NCBI RefSeq assembly: GCF_040500525.1
Contig: NZ_CP159403.1
Location: 263,001 to 327,000, forward strand
Direction: 5' to 3'
DNA from: Azospirillum formosense
GTDB lineage: Bacteria > Pseudomonadota > Alphaproteobacteria > Azospirillales > Azospirillaceae
DNA length: 64,000 nucleotides
In this document: positions 63,917 through 64,000 of the stretch, in pieces
Layout: each line of letters begins with the position of its first letter
Position numbering within the stretch: position 1 is the stretch's first letter
Made by a program: the position numbers and the translations under genes
Notes under the pieces: generated by a model
Told to the model about the DNA's origin: nothing
Databases searched by the model: none
The model's input: the letters and a program-made list of their open reading frames with translations, nothing else

Positions 63917-64000
63917 GCCCCGCCGGTTCGCCAACGGGCGCGCCGCAACGGTGGGTGGGGCCGATGGACCGGGTTAGCCCGAGTTATGCACATTCGTCTG

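Overview
The window is GC-rich, tightly packed DNA from an alphaproteobacterial chromosome, most likely an Azospirillum (Rhodospirillales) close to A. brasilense. This placement is inference. It rests on CtrA and ChpT in one window, a B12-dependent class II ribonucleotide reductase, TRAP transport, a hybrid CheA in a cheA-cheW-cheY-cheB-cheR operon (the published order of the A. brasilense Che1 operon), and a long flagellar export/basal-body operon with an FlbD-type regulator. I saw no insertion sequence, prophage, integrase or CRISPR array. The gene content looks like core chromosome.

Layout. 0-3.2 kb (+): a MocR-type regulator, a class I glutamine amidotransferase and a DedA membrane protein. 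3.2-9.7 kb (-): nrdJ, then an envelope operon ftsE-ftsX-YdcF-PlsC-lipase-like hydrolase. 9.9-15 kb: a zinc-ribbon membrane protein, a TetR repressor divergent from an EmrA/EmrB-type efflux pump with two palindromic operators, and an unknown helical protein. 15-18 kb (-): a cysteine-cluster protein and a triple-PAS GGDEF/EAL protein with a degenerate GGDEF motif. 18-21 kb (+): recO and parC. 21.7-25 kb: a TRAP transporter whose binding protein converges on its two membrane subunits. 25-30 kb (-): aspartate/glutamate leucyltransferase, an alpha-E/ATP-grasp pair and a MotB stator protein preceded by a full CtrA box. 30-35 kb: flavin reductase (+); then (-) threonine dehydratase, penicillin-acylase-family hydrolase, cytochrome c and a DUF3553 protein.

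35-42 kb (+): chpT (CtrA phosphorelay), then the chemotaxis operon cheA-W-Y-B-R. 42-46 kb: a LysR regulator, a DUF1127 peptide, ctrA (-) divergent from fliI-fliJ (+). 46-58 kb (-): one continuous flagellar block read as fliF-fliH-fliN-motA-flbD-flhA-flhF-flhG-(fliK-like)-(QueF-like), with a good sigma-54 promoter just upstream of fliF. 58-64 kb: an XRE regulator with a palindrome in its putative promoter, tRNA-Ala(GGC) and tRNA-Leu(CAG), a large hybrid histidine kinase, a small unknown protein and a MarR regulator.

How it fits together. The regulatory theme is control of motility and cell cycle. ChpT would phosphorylate CtrA. CtrA-like boxes lie before motB and, in weaker form, before cheA and in the ctrA/fliI gap. 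FlbD with sigma-54 probably drives the fliF block. The most unusual points are a catalytically dead QueF-fold protein ending the flagellar operon, the ATP-grasp/alpha-E pair next to a leucyl-transferase, the paired TetR operators, the convergent TRAP genes and several short tandem repeats and palindromes in intergenic DNA.
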